Counted from the stretch's first letter, positions 36,537 through 45,909 are shown. The stretch is DNA of 64,000 nucleotides from Palsa-504 sp963753225 (GCA_963753225.1 CAVWBQ010000016.1:124001-188000), one strand, 5' to 3'. The notes: a model not told the origin generated them from the sequence alone. Translations and numbers: made by a program.

Positions 36537-37734
36537 CGCCTGCCCGGACGGTGAGCTGATCCTCGGCGAACCGGACCGTCAGCAGCTCGCCCGGCTTCAC
36601 CTCGGCCGCGCCGCGGACCACGCCGTCGTCGCGGTGCTGCACGATGGCGTAGCCGCGGCGCAGCGTAGACGCGGGCGACAGGGCGAGCAGCCTGGCCTGG
36701 GTGTGCGCCACGTCGTCGCTGGCCCGGGCCAGGCTGGCGGTCAGCGACATCCGGGCCCGCTGCAGTAGCGCGTCCACCCGCTCGGCCTGGCGCTCGACCT
36801 CCCGCACCGGGTCGGCCAGAGCGGGCCTGGACCTGACCGCCGCCAGCCAAGCCGTCTCCCGGTCCAGCCAGCCGGTGACGCACCGGCGCGCCCGGCCGCG
36901 CAGCTGGGTGATGAGCGCGGTCTGCTCGGCGACGTCGGGCACGATCTGCTTGGCTGCGTCCGTCGGCGTGGACGCGCGCAGGTCGGCCACGTAGTCGAGC
37001 AGCGGCGAGTCCTGTTCGTGCCCGATCGCGCTCACCACCGGCGTCCGGCACGCCGCCACCGCCCGTACCAGCGCCTCGTCGGAGAACGGGAGCAGGTCCT
37101 CCAGCGAGCCGCCGCCCCGGGCAATCACGATGACCTCCACCTCGGGGTCCTCGTCGAGGCGCCGCAGCGCGTCGATGACCTGCTCGACCGCGTACGGTCC
37201 CTGCACCGCCGTCTGCTCCACCCGGAATCGCACGGCCGGCCAGCGCCGCCCGGCGTTCTGCTGGACGTCCCGCTGCGCCGCGGAATCGCGTCCGCAGATC
37301 AGGCCGATGACGCCGGGGAGGAAGGGAATGGCCCGCTTCCGTTCGGGGGAGAAGAGCCCTTCCGAGGCCAGCTGGCGGCGAAGCCGTTCGAGCCTGGCCA
37401 GCAGCTCGCCCACCCCGACCGCGCGGATCTCCAGCGCGGTCAGGGCGAACGAGCCCCGGTTGGCATTGAAATCAGGCCGGGCCAGGATGACCACCCTGGC
37501 CCCGTCGGCGGGCGGCGGCTCGGCCGCGTCGAACACTAGCCGGGAGCAGATGACCCGTACGGACACGGCCGCGACCGGGTCGCGCAGGGTCAGGAACACC
37601 GCGCCGCCGCGCACGGCGAGCTCGGCGATCTGCCCTTCCACCCAGACCCGGCCGAGCCGGCTGATCCACCCGCCGACCAGCTGCAGCACCGTTCGGACGG
37701 GAACGGGCGCCTCGGCCGACGTGTCGAGCGGCAC
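36517..37734 (-). CDS. xseA: Exodeoxyribonuclease VII large subunit
   Basis: 405 residues from a GTG at 37734 that shares one base with the preceding stop. An OB-fold (about 15-100) is followed by the catalytic domain with LPGVIGLICGRDSAAQRD, VQGPYAVEQVI, DVIVIARGGGSLEDLLPF-type sequence (about 178-195) and GHEQDSPLLDYVADLRASTPTDAA (about 232). A coiled-coil C-terminal region then precedes a small basic cap. Function: bidirectional degradation of single-stranded DNA in repair. Confidence 0.95.
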   Translation of the reverse strand: MPLDTSAEAPVPVRTVLQLVGGWISRLGRVWVEGQIAELAVRGGAVFLTLRDPVAAVSVRVICSRLVFDAAEPPPADGARVVILARPDFNANRGSFALTALEIRAVGVGELLARLERLRRQLASEGLFSPERKRAIPFLPGVIGLICGRDSAAQRDVQQNAGRRWPAVRFRVEQTAVQGPYAVEQVIDALRRLDEDPEVEVIVIARGGGSLEDLLPFSDEALVRAVAACRTPVVSAIGHEQDSPLLDYVADLRASTPTDAAKQIVPDVAEQTALITQLRGRARRCVTGWLDRETAWLAAVRSRPALADPVREVERQAERVDALLQRARMSLTASLARASDDVAHTQARLLALSPASTLRRGYAIVQHRDDGVVRGAAEVKPGELLTVRFAEDQLTVRAGDDGTDG

Positions 37735-38696
37735 TAGGCCTCTGCCTCCAGCTTGGCGATCCGGCGCTCGAACATGGTCAGCACGTCGACCCGGGCGGCG
37801 TGCGCCCGCTCGTACTCCGCGAGCTGCCTGACCTGCGCGACATCGAGGTTGCGCAGCCGGGCGCGGAGCGACGCCACCGACAGCTCGTCGTAGTTGGGCA
37901 TCGGTGCCGCGGCCGCGGGCTCGGCGGCGACCACGGCGGGCTCGGCGGCGACCGCGGCGGGCTCGGCGGCGACCGCGGCCGGCTCGGTCAGGGTGACAAC
38001 CGGCTCGGTCAGGGTGACAACCGGTTCGGCGGCGGCAGCCGGCGCCGGCGCCGCGGCGCTGACGACGGCAGAGCTGTCCGCCTCGTCGCCAAGCAGCCGC
38101 ACGTTGCCGGTCTTGTCGAAGTTCCTGCTGCTCTGCCGCTTGGGCGGCTTCGGCGCCGCCTCGCCCGCGGCTTCCGCGGCTTCCGCCGCGGCTGCCTTGG
38201 CCGCCGTGCGCCGGGGCGTGACCGGCTTCGCCGCCGCGGGCTTGGCCGTAGCCGGCTTGGCCGGGGGCTTCGCGGTAACAGGCTTGTCGGCCGCTGGCCT
38301 GGCGGTGGTGCGCCCGGCCCTGGCTGGCGCCGGCTTAGCCGGGGCGGCCTCGGCCGTGACCGCCTCGCCGTCGGCGACCGCCGGAGCCGGAGCCGGAGCC
38401 GGAGCCTCAGCCGCTGGGGCGGCGGTAGCGGCAGCGGCCGCATCGGCCGGCCCGGTGGCGGTCGGCCCGGTGCGGGCCGCCGCGGTCTCGGCGCCCTGAC
38501 CGGCCGGGCTGGTGACGGTCGTGTCAGTGGCGGTTTCCGACGCCTCGGGCGTCCTGGCCCGCGGGAAGTCCTGGTGCGCGGCCTTGTTCCTGAGCTTGTC
38601 GGTGATCAGCAGCAACTGGCCGATGCCGGCGAAAACGCCGCGCAGCGCCTGGGCCGGGGCTTCCTTTATGCGTTCGCTGACCTGCGGAACGCGCAT
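37734..38696 (-). CDS. Lipid-droplet-associated protein (Rv1109c-like), Ala/Pro-rich
   Basis: 320 residues from the ATG at 38696 after GGGAGAG. The conserved N-terminus (RVPQVSERIKEAPAQALRGV, then GIGQLLLITDKL) is an amphipathic helix. It is followed by about 180 residues of Ala/Pro/Lys-rich low complexity with short repeats (VTLTEPV twice, AAVAAEPA three to four times). The C-terminal helix NYDELSVASLRARLRNLDVAQVRQLAEYERAH binds like an RNA-polymerase- or Rho-type SAP-like helix pair (my reading). Position beside xseA and divergent to ispH matches Rv1109c, whose family is annotated as lipid-droplet-associated. Confidence 0.75.
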   Translation of the reverse strand: MRVPQVSERIKEAPAQALRGVFAGIGQLLLITDKLRNKAAHQDFPRARTPEASETATDTTVTSPAGQGAETAAARTGPTATGPADAAAAATAAPAAEAPAPAPAPAVADGEAVTAEAAPAKPAPARAGRTTARPAADKPVTAKPPAKPATAKPAAAKPVTPRRTAAKAAAAEAAEAAGEAAPKPPKRQSSRNFDKTGNVRLLGDEADSSAVVSAAAPAPAAAAEPVVTLTEPVVTLTEPAAVAAEPAAVAAEPAVVAAEPAAAAPMPNYDELSVASLRARLRNLDVAQVRQLAEYERAHAARVDVLTMFERRIAKLEAEA

Positions 38697-38897
38697 GTCA
38701 CACTCTCCCTCGAGGACGGGATACCACGTGGCGCTCGGGCAGGTACCCAGCATCTGCCGACGCCAGTGCATCGCTGATAGTCAGCGCGTGTTCCCTGACG
38801 GGTTATCTTCGCGCCTTCGCTTGTGTGTCGCAATACCCGCACCGTGGCGGGGGGTACGCCTGCCGAGAACCAGGACACACTCACCTACCATGGAGTC

Positions 38898-39947
38898 ATG
38901 TCTTCAAGCCAGCGACGGGTCCTGCTCGCCAAGCCTCGCGGCTATTGCGCTGGGGTCGACCGCGCTGTGCAAGCGGTCGAGATGGCGCTGGACAGGTTCG
39001 GACCCCCGGTCTATGTACGCAGGCAGATCGTACACAACACGCACGTCGTCAGCACGCTTGAGCAGCGTGGCGCCATCTTCGTGTCGGAGGTAGACGAGGT
39101 GCCGCCCGGCGCGGTGGTGGTGTTCTCCGCGCACGGCATCGCCCCCGAGGTCCGCACCGACGCGGAGACCCGGGGACTGCGCACCATCGACGCGACCTGC
39201 CCGCTGGTGACCAAGGTGCACAACGAGGCACGGCGGTTCGCGGCCAAGGACTATGACATCCTGCTGGTCGGCCACGAGGGACACGAGGAAGTGGTGGGGA
39301 CGGCCGGCGAGGCCCCGTCCCGGGTCCGCCTGGTCGACGGCGCCGCCGGCGCCGCGCAGGTCGAGGTCAGGGACCCGTCCAAGGTCGTCTGGCTCTCCCA
39401 GACGACGCTGTCGGTGGACGAGACGATACAGACCGTCAACGCCCTGCGCGAGCGCTTCCCGGCCCTGCTCGACCCGCCGAGCGACGACATCTGCTACGCC
39501 ACGCAGAACCGGCAGGCCGCGGTCAAGGCCATCGCCACCCAGGCCGACCTGGTGATCGTGGTGGGCTCGCCGAACTCCTCGAACTCGGTCCGGCTGGTCG
39601 AGGTGGCCAGGGACTACGGCGCCGCGGCCGCCTACCTGGTCGATGACGCCGGGGAAGTCGAGGAGCGCTGGCTGGACGGCGTGACCACGATCGGCGTGAC
39701 CAGCGGCGCCTCGGTGCCCGAGGTACTGGTGACCGCGGTGCTGGACAAGCTCGCCGGGCACGGGTTCGGCGACGTGGAGGAGGTCGAGGCGGTGGAGGAG
39801 CACATGACGTTCGGGCTCCCGCGCGAGCTGCGCCCCGCCCGACCCGCCGGGCACTCAGAACACGCCGGGCACTCAGAACACGCCGGGCACTCAGAACACG
39901 CCGGCCACGCCGGTCACTCCGGGGCAGGGTCCCGCCGGGACGGCTGA
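38898..39947 (+). CDS. ispH: 4-hydroxy-3-methylbut-2-enyl diphosphate reductase
   Basis: 349 residues; last enzyme of the MEP isoprenoid pathway, making IPP and DMAPP. The three Cys ligands of the iron-sulfur cluster are in KPRGYCAGVDRAV (about 18), TIDATCPLVTKVH (about 103) and DDICYATQNRQ (about 198). VVGSPNSSNSVRL (about 224) is also canonical. The C-terminus carries an unusual His-rich tail of three AGHSEH repeats encoded by an 18-bp tandem repeat (39852-39905). In Mycobacterium this is lytB2 next to xseA. Confidence 0.95.
   Translation: MSSSQRRVLLAKPRGYCAGVDRAVQAVEMALDRFGPPVYVRRQIVHNTHVVSTLEQRGAIFVSEVDEVPPGAVVVFSAHGIAPEVRTDAETRGLRTIDATCPLVTKVHNEARRFAAKDYDILLVGHEGHEEVVGTAGEAPSRVRLVDGAAGAAQVEVRDPSKVVWLSQTTLSVDETIQTVNALRERFPALLDPPSDDICYATQNRQAAVKAIATQADLVIVVGSPNSSNSVRLVEVARDYGAAAAYLVDDAGEVEERWLDGVTTIGVTSGASVPEVLVTAVLDKLAGHGFGDVEEVEAVEEHMTFGLPRELRPARPAGHSEHAGHSEHAGHSEHAGHAGHSGAGSRRDG
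39852..39905. repeat. 18-bp in-frame tandem repeat at the 3' end of ispH
   Basis: Three near-exact copies of GGGCACTCAGAACACGCC encode the AGHSEH repeats. A degenerate fourth unit (GGCCACGCCGGTCACTCC) follows. Confidence 0.9.
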
Positions 39948-40079
39948 CCTGCTGACTCTCCCGACGGCACCCGGATTACCCCGGCGCAGTGTCATACTGG
40001 TGCGAAATCACAGCCGGTGTCCGCGGGCTCGCCGTGAGCGAGCCTGGCCGGGGCCGCGCGAACGCTGGGACCGGTGAGC

Positions 40080-41639
40080 ATGAACCCGCTTGCTCCCCCG
40101 TTGCGGCTGGCTGAAGCCGCTGGGGTGCTGTCGCTGGCCACGGACCTGGCGATGGGTCAGCCGCTGGAGCACGGGCTGCGCACCGCCGTGCTCGCCTTGC
40201 GGATGGCGCAGGCGATGGGGCTACCAGAGGACGACCAGGTCACCGTGTACTACACCGGCCTGCTGCATTTCGCCGGGTGCACGGCCGAGAGCGAGATCGA
40301 CGCGCGGTTCTTCGGTGACGAGCTGGCGGCGCGGCCGCGGATGATGGCGGTTGCCCACGGCTCCCGGCTCGAGCTGATCGCCACCGCGATGCGGACCGCG
40401 CACCAGGGCAGCGCGCCGCTGGCGCGGGCGGCGATGATGGCCAGGGCGGCCTTCGGCGGCATCGCGGAGTTCCGCAAGTGGGCGGCCAGCCACTGTGATG
40501 TCGCCCGCATGCTCGGCGCCCGGATGGGCCTGTCCGGGCCGGTCCAGCAGTCGCTGCGGCACCTGTACGAGCGGTGGGACGGCAACGGCATGCCCGGGGA
40601 ACTGCGCGGCACGCAGATCCCGCTGGCGGTACGGCTCATGCAGGTGGCCCAGGACGCGGACATGGCCTGTCAGTACGGCGGGATCGCGCTGGCGAGCAGC
40701 AACCTGACCCGGCGGGCCGGGTCGGGTCTTGACCCGGATGCGGTCAGGATCTTCCTGTCCATGGGGGACCGGCCGTACAAAGGGCTGGACGCACCCTCCA
40801 TCTGGGAGGAGGCGATGGCCGCCGAACCCGGTCCGCAGCCCGAGGTGGCCGAGGAACGGCTGGACGCCTGCCTGTCGGCGGTCGCGGACTTCGCCGACCT
40901 GAAGAGCATGTGGACGACCGGTCATTCCCGCGGCGTCGCGGACCTCGCGGAGCGGGCCGCAGGCGTGGCCGGGCTGGCCGCCTCCGAGGTGGTCACGCTG
41001 CGCCGGGCGGCGCTGGTGCACGATATCGGGCGCGTCGCGGTGCCGGTCAGCGTGTGGGCCAAGCCCGGCCCGCTGAGCCGCGGCGAGCACGAACAGGTGC
41101 GGCTGCACGCCTACCAGAGCGAGCGGGTGCTCGACGCCTGCCCGGCGCTGCGCCCGCTGGCCCGGCTGGCCGGATCCCACGGCGAGCGGTGCGACGGGTC
41201 CGGTTACCACCGGGGCAGCCGGGCCGGCGACCTGCCCGCCGCGGCCTGGCTGCTGGCGGCGGCGGACTGCTACCAGGCGATGCGGGAGCCGCGGGCGCAC
41301 CGCCCGGCCCTGTCACCGCAAGCAGCGGCCGACGAGCTGTCCCAGGAGGCGCAGGCGGGCAGGCTGCCGCATGAGGCGGTACGGGCGGTACTCGCCGCGG
41401 CGGGCCAGCCGCGCCGGCCAGTACCCCTACCCCGGCCCGCCGGGCTGTCCGAGCGCGAGTGCGAGGTGCTCGGCCTCATCGCCCGCGGGATGGCCACCAA
41501 GCAGGTGGCTCGCCAGCTGGGGATCTCACCGAAGACCTGCGACCACCACATCCAGCGGCTGTACCGCAAGACGGGTCTGTCCACCCGCGCCGGCGCCACC
41601 TTGTTCGCGCTCGAGCACGGACTCATCGACCCAGGCTAG
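40080..41639 (+). CDS. HD-GYP-like phosphohydrolase fused to a LuxR-type HTH domain
   Basis: 519 residues from an ATG at 40080 (GTG at 40074 also possible, with GGGACCGGTGAGC between). An N-terminal HD-like half (about 1-210) has YERWDGNGMPGELRG, a degenerate GYP-like segment. The second HD domain (about 275-420) has LVHDIGRVAVP and SHGERCDGSGYHRG, where HDxGYP reads CDGSGYH. The C-terminal 65 residues form a LuxR HTH with LSERECEVLGLIARGMATKQVARQLG split across helices. HD-GYP enzymes degrade cyclic di-GMP, so this may be a transcription factor that senses or turns over it (inference). Confidence 0.85.
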   Translation: MNPLAPPLRLAEAAGVLSLATDLAMGQPLEHGLRTAVLALRMAQAMGLPEDDQVTVYYTGLLHFAGCTAESEIDARFFGDELAARPRMMAVAHGSRLELIATAMRTAHQGSAPLARAAMMARAAFGGIAEFRKWAASHCDVARMLGARMGLSGPVQQSLRHLYERWDGNGMPGELRGTQIPLAVRLMQVAQDADMACQYGGIALASSNLTRRAGSGLDPDAVRIFLSMGDRPYKGLDAPSIWEEAMAAEPGPQPEVAEERLDACLSAVADFADLKSMWTTGHSRGVADLAERAAGVAGLAASEVVTLRRAALVHDIGRVAVPVSVWAKPGPLSRGEHEQVRLHAYQSERVLDACPALRPLARLAGSHGERCDGSGYHRGSRAGDLPAAAWLLAAADCYQAMREPRAHRPALSPQAAADELSQEAQAGRLPHEAVRAVLAAAGQPRRPVPLPRPAGLSERECEVLGLIARGMATKQVARQLGISPKTCDHHIQRLYRKTGLSTRAGATLFALEHGLIDPG

Positions 41640-41916
41640 TGATCGTCGCTGACGCCCTCGATAGGGAGTTCTCCCGACTATCGGGGCCGGCCGGTTTTGC
41701 CTAGCCTGGTCCTTAGCGCCGGTCACCGGGAGGGAACGGCTGTCTGACTCCTGTCGGGGGCAGCGGTCGTGGTGGCTCGGCGCTTTACATGCTGGCCTGG
41801 CGGCTGGCCACGCCCAGTGACGGAAGGAAAGGGCAGGTGAGAACCGACGGCGGCCGGCGGGAGTTACCGCCGGATACCCCCAGCACGGAAGCGCCCTGGC
41901 GAGGGAGGAAACCTGC

Positions 41917-42288
41917 ATGATCACCATCTGCAAGGCGATTCTCAGCGGCTCTACGCCCGCCCAGATCCGGGAGCAGACCGAGGGGCTTACGTCCGGCTGG
42001 CTCCGCGACCTGGCCGTCAAGCTGGCTGCGGATCCGGCCCTGACGATCTCGGTCATCACCCTTGAGGACGGAACGCAGGAACTCGAGGTCCTGCACACCG
42101 GCCCGCCGCATCACACCGAGCAGACCATCGACAGCTGCCGGTTCACCCGCTCGGCCGAACAGACGCCGGCCCAGACGGTGCCCATCGCCGAACCTCCCGA
42201 CGTCCAGAACGCCGTCGCGCTGGTCCGCGCCATCCTGCTGGACCGCACCTCCCTGACGGCATCGCTCCCTGACGGCACCGTTCCCTGA
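41917..42288 (+). CDS. Small hypothetical protein, 123 residues
   Basis: An ATG at 41917 with a strong GGGAGGAAACCTGC upstream gives 123 residues. No domain recognised. The first 60 residues look globular with an amphipathic helix and a beta hairpin (TISVITLEDGTQELEVL). The rest is Pro/Thr-rich and ends in Asp-Gly-Thr-Val-Pro encoded by a 16-bp tandem repeat that also holds the stop codon. Codon use matches neighbours, so expression is likely. Confidence 0.6.
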   Translation: MITICKAILSGSTPAQIREQTEGLTSGWLRDLAVKLAADPALTISVITLEDGTQELEVLHTGPPHHTEQTIDSCRFTRSAEQTPAQTVPIAEPPDVQNAVALVRAILLDRTSLTASLPDGTVP

Positions 42289-42312
42289 CGGCACCGTTCC
42301 CTGACGGCACCG
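42249..42312. repeat. Four 16-bp tandem repeats overlapping a stop codon
   Basis: Copies of (C/T)TCCCTGACGGCACCG at 42249, 42265, 42281 and 42297; the first has one further change. The TGA stop of the small gene lies in the third copy (42286-42288). The period is not a multiple of three. Confidence 0.93.
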
Positions 42313-42330
42313 CACGGCACGGCGGCCCCG

Positions 42331-42834
42331 TTACCGCCGCTTGACCCACCGGTCACTGCGCGGCCGGATACCCCGCAGCGCCTCGCGCAGGTTGCCGAGC
42401 ACGCCGGCCGCGGTTAGCTCGGGCCGCCAGCCGCGGCCGAACGCGATCGCCATGGTCAGCCCCGTGCCGGTGAACAGCCACGGCGCCGAGGTACCCAGCG
42501 TGATCAGGACCCCGGTCGCGGCCGAGAAGGCATCCGCCGCGGTGATCAGCTGGGCGAGCACGCTCCCGGCAACGAAGGCCAGCGGCGGGCACACCACCAC
42601 GCCCCGCAGCCCGCTGACCCGCGTATAGCACGTGACCAGGCCGCAGGTCATCACGAATATCGCGTCGGCGAACAGGGTCCAGCCGGTCCAGGCCGCGATC
42701 AGCAGGCCGCAGAAGCAGGCCGCGAACAGCGCGACGGCCGCACCGCGGCCGGTCAGCGTCATGGATCCCGAACGCGCACGACGTGGCGGCGCCTGCACCC
42801 GCGCTCTGCGGCCCGGGGTCCGGGTCTGGGTCAT
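42331..42834 (-). CDS. DUF6542 membrane protein
   Basis: 167 residues. A basic N-terminal tail (about 1-22) precedes four hydrophobic segments (about 30-46, 50-66, 80-97, 108-128), with GLVTCYTRVSGLRGVVVCPP and LGTSAPWLFTGT as in DUF6542 proteins. The ATG overlaps the rmuC stop by 4 nt, and the pair is commonly adjacent in actinobacteria. Function unknown. Confidence 0.8.
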   Translation of the reverse strand: MTQTRTPGRRARVQAPPRRARSGSMTLTGRGAAVALFAACFCGLLIAAWTGWTLFADAIFVMTCGLVTCYTRVSGLRGVVVCPPLAFVAGSVLAQLITAADAFSAATGVLITLGTSAPWLFTGTGLTMAIAFGRGWRPELTAAGVLGNLREALRGIRPRSDRWVKRR

Positions 42835-44162
42835 CGAGCGGCACGCACCAGGCTGACCTCAGCCGGGTCGATCAGGGCAGCTTCCATCTCAGATCCGGCC
42901 GCCAGCTCAGGTCCGGCCGCCAGTTCGGGCGCGGACAGCGCCCGGGGGGTCTCCTCCACCACGGCCGGCGCGGTGAGCTCCCCGTCGACCACGCCGAGCT
43001 CGCTAAGCTTGCGGGCGCTGGGCAGCACCCGGCTCTCTAGCGTGCCGACCGTCTGGTTGTACGTCGACACCGCCTTGGCTAGCGCCCGGCCGAGCCGGTC
43101 CACGTGCCCGCCCAGGCCGGAGATCCGTTCGTAGAGCTGCCGGCCGAGGTCGAACACGGCGCGGGCGTTCTCGGCCAGCGCCGCCTGCTGCCAGGCGTAC
43201 TGCGCGGTGCGCAGCATCGTGACCAGGGTGGTGGGGGTGGCGATGTGCACCTTGCGGCCGAGCGCGTACTCCAGCAGCCCTGGGTCCCGTTCCAGCGCTG
43301 GGGCCAGGAAGGCCTCACCGGGGATGAACAGGATCACGAACTCGGGCGACGGGCTCAGCGCCGACCAGTAGGCCTTGGCCGCCAGCCGGTCCACGTGCTC
43401 GCGCAGGTGCCGGGCGTGCGCGTCCAGCCGGGCCGCGCGCACGCCGTCCTCGTCGGCCTCGGCGGCCTCCAGGTACGCGGCCAGCGTGACCTTGGAGTCC
43501 ACCACGATGTTCTTGCCGCCTGCCAGCCGGACCACCAGGTCGGGCCGCACGGCGCCGTCCGGCGTGGCCAGGGTGACCTGCTCGTCGAAGTCGCAGCGGG
43601 CGCTCATCCCGGCCAGCTCGACCACCCGGCGCAGCTGCAGCTCGCCCCAGCGGCCCCGCGCCTCCGGCCGCCGCAGCGCCGTGACCAGCGCCTGCGTCTG
43701 CGCCCGCAGCTGCTCCGAGGTCTGCCGCGCGAGGTGGACCTGCTCGGCCAGCGCCGCGTGCGACCGGTTCCTGGCCGCGTCGGACTCGCGCAGTTGCTCC
43801 TCGACCCGGGCCAGGGTCTCGCGCAGCGGCTCGACCAGGTGCTCGACCGCCGCGCGGCGCAGGTCGAGCTCGCCTGCCGCGGTCGCGTTGGCCGCCCGCA
43901 GCCGCCCCTCGGCGACCTCGAGGAACCGCGTGGTGCTCGCGTCCAGCGCCTGCGCCGACAGCGCCTGGAACCGCTCGGCCAGCTGGCCCTCGACCAGCGC
44001 GGCCCGCTCGGCCGCGCCGCGCTCGATCATCCTGGCCCTGTCCTCGGCGGCCCGGGCGCGCTCGTCGGCCGCCGCGAGCCGGCCGCGGGCGAACAGGTAT
44101 CCGATCGCTGCCCCGATGAGAATCCCGAGCAGCAGTCCGACCAGCAACAAGACTGCACCCAT
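42831..44162 (-). CDS. rmuC: DNA recombination protein RmuC
   Basis: 443 residues from an ATG at 44162 (the frame stays open to 44324 but the membrane anchor begins here). One N-terminal helix (about 2-25) is followed by a coiled coil of about 130 residues and the RmuC nuclease-like domain with GRWGELQLRRVVELAGM (about 178), DLVVRLAGGKNIVVDSKV (about 215) and FILFIPGEAFL-type segments (about 288). RmuC limits DNA inversions between repeats. Translational coupling to the DUF6542 gene and divergence from the ThDP enzyme gene (133-nt gap). Confidence 0.93.
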   Translation of the reverse strand: MGAVLLLVGLLLGILIGAAIGYLFARGRLAAADERARAAEDRARMIERGAAERAALVEGQLAERFQALSAQALDASTTRFLEVAEGRLRAANATAAGELDLRRAAVEHLVEPLRETLARVEEQLRESDAARNRSHAALAEQVHLARQTSEQLRAQTQALVTALRRPEARGRWGELQLRRVVELAGMSARCDFDEQVTLATPDGAVRPDLVVRLAGGKNIVVDSKVTLAAYLEAAEADEDGVRAARLDAHARHLREHVDRLAAKAYWSALSPSPEFVILFIPGEAFLAPALERDPGLLEYALGRKVHIATPTTLVTMLRTAQYAWQQAALAENARAVFDLGRQLYERISGLGGHVDRLGRALAKAVSTYNQTVGTLESRVLPSARKLSELGVVDGELTAPAVVEETPRALSAPELAAGPELAAGSEMEAALIDPAEVSLVRAAR

Positions 44163-44295
44163 ATGCAGCGATGATCTCACCGCGGGTGCCGAACCCGGCG
44201 CAGACACGCCCGGCGCCCCCGGATCGCCGCAAAGGCCGTGATCCCGAACGGACCTCGGTGGCCGCCCCCTCGCCCGCAGCGAGCACAATGGGGCG

Positions 44296-45909
44296 ATGCC
44301 ACAGTCCTCCCCGGAAACCACCACCGCCGCGCTGCTGGCCGGGTACCTGCACGCGGCCGGCGTGCGGCACGTGTTCGGCTATCCCGGCGAGTCGATCATC
44401 GACTTCATGGAGGCGGCCAGGCACCGCGGCATCGACGTGGTGTCCGCGGTGCGCGAGGGCACCGCCGCGTTCATGGCCGAGGCGACCGCGATGGTCACCG
44501 GGCGGCCAGGGGTCTGCCTGTCCACCCTGGGACCCGGGTCGACGGCGGTGCTGAACGGCGTGGCCTCGGCGACACTGGACCGGGTGCCCATGCTCGCCGT
44601 CTCCGGTCAGATCGAGAGCTCCCGCGAGCAGTTTTTTACCCACCAGGTGGTCGACCACGACCGGATGTTCGCGCCGGTCAGCAAGCTGGCCCTGCGCCTG
44701 GACCCGGCCTCGGCGGACACCGTCATCCGCAAGGCGCTGCGCACCGCCGTGGCCGAGCGCCCCGGCGCCGTCCACCTGACCGTGACCGCCGACGCGTGGT
44801 CGGTCCCGGCCGAGGGCCAGGTCAGCCTGCCTCCGCTGGCCGCGGCGGCGGGGTCCGTGGATGTCTATGGCGAGGGTGCTCCGGTCCGGACGCTGACCGC
44901 CGCGCGCCGGCCGGTGATCCTGGCCGGCATCGCCGCGCTGCGCTGCGCGGCCGGGCCGGAGCTGGTCCGGCTGGCCGAACTAGCCGGGATCCCCGTCGTC
45001 GTCTCGCCGATGGCCAAGGGCGTCTTCCCCGAGGACCACCCGTACTTCGCCGGGGTGCTCGACATGGCGGGCTACCGCGTGGTCTGGGACCTGCTGGCCG
45101 GAGCCGACCTGATCCTGGCCGCCGGCTTCGACCCGGTGGAGCTGATCAGCCCGTGGTCGGTCGCCACCCCGGTGCTGCACCTGGACACCACCCCGAACAC
45201 CGACCAGGTCTACGCCAGCGACTGCGAGCTAACCGGCCACGTCGGGGCGATCCTCGGCTGGCTGTCCGCGCAGTGGGCGGGCGAGCCCCGCTGGGCCGAA
45301 CCCGAGGTGGCGGTGCACCGCGCCCGGCTAAACCAGGCCTGGCTGGCCGGGCGGGCCGAGGGCAGGCTCAATCCCTCCGACGTGGTGGCGATCGCCCGCG
45401 AAGCCGCCCCGCCCGGCACCATCGCGACCACCGACGTCGGCTCGCACAAGATCATGGCGGGCCAGGTGTGGCGGGCGTCAGAACCGCGCTCGGTACTGAT
45501 CCCCAACGGGCTGTCCGCGATGGGCTTCGGCGTGCCCGCGGCGATCGCGGCCAGGCTCACCCGCCCCGACCGGCCGGTGCTCGCCCTGGTCGGCGACGGC
45601 GGGTTCGCGATGACCGCCACCGAGATGCGGATCGCCTCGGCCCTGGGCCTGCCGGTCACCGTAGTGGTGTTCGCCGACAACAGCCTGAACCGGATCGAGC
45701 TGCGCCAGCAGCAGCTGGGCTACCCGCCCACCGCCACCCGGATGGAAGGCATGGACCTGGTTACGCTGGCCGAGGCCATGGACTGCGAAGGCATCCGGGC
45801 CGACAGCCCCGCCGCCCTCGAGAAGGCCCTGGAAGGCTTCGGCACTCGCACCCGCCCCCTCATCGTCGAAGCGCGCGTAGACCCCGCCCAGTACGAGGCC
45901 CAGTTCTAG
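44296..45909 (+). CDS. Thiamine-diphosphate-dependent enzyme (acetolactate synthase-like)
   Basis: 537 residues with the three ThDP domains. The cofactor-activating Glu is in VREGTAAFMAEATAM (about 55), the middle domain carries a Rossmann fold, and the ThDP/Mg site is GDGGFAMTATEMRIASALGL with NSLN (about 434-465). The family includes acetolactate synthase, glyoxylate carboligase, benzoylformate decarboxylase and others; no regulatory subunit or ilv gene is near. The frame starts at ATG 44296, which has no strong ribosome binding site. Substrate unknown. Confidence 0.85.
   Translation: MPQSSPETTTAALLAGYLHAAGVRHVFGYPGESIIDFMEAARHRGIDVVSAVREGTAAFMAEATAMVTGRPGVCLSTLGPGSTAVLNGVASATLDRVPMLAVSGQIESSREQFFTHQVVDHDRMFAPVSKLALRLDPASADTVIRKALRTAVAERPGAVHLTVTADAWSVPAEGQVSLPPLAAAAGSVDVYGEGAPVRTLTAARRPVILAGIAALRCAAGPELVRLAELAGIPVVVSPMAKGVFPEDHPYFAGVLDMAGYRVVWDLLAGADLILAAGFDPVELISPWSVATPVLHLDTTPNTDQVYASDCELTGHVGAILGWLSAQWAGEPRWAEPEVAVHRARLNQAWLAGRAEGRLNPSDVVAIAREAAPPGTIATTDVGSHKIMAGQVWRASEPRSVLIPNGLSAMGFGVPAAIAARLTRPDRPVLALVGDGGFAMTATEMRIASALGLPVTVVVFADNSLNRIELRQQQLGYPPTATRMEGMDLVTLAEAMDCEGIRADSPAALEKALEGFGTRTRPLIVEARVDPAQYEAQF

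Noticed and set aside
44296..45909. Sulfopyruvate decarboxylase (ComDE) to complete a coenzyme M pathway with the ComA-like gene
   Set aside because: It is a ThDP enzyme, but it is a full-length acetolactate synthase-like chain more than 40 kb away with no linking context.
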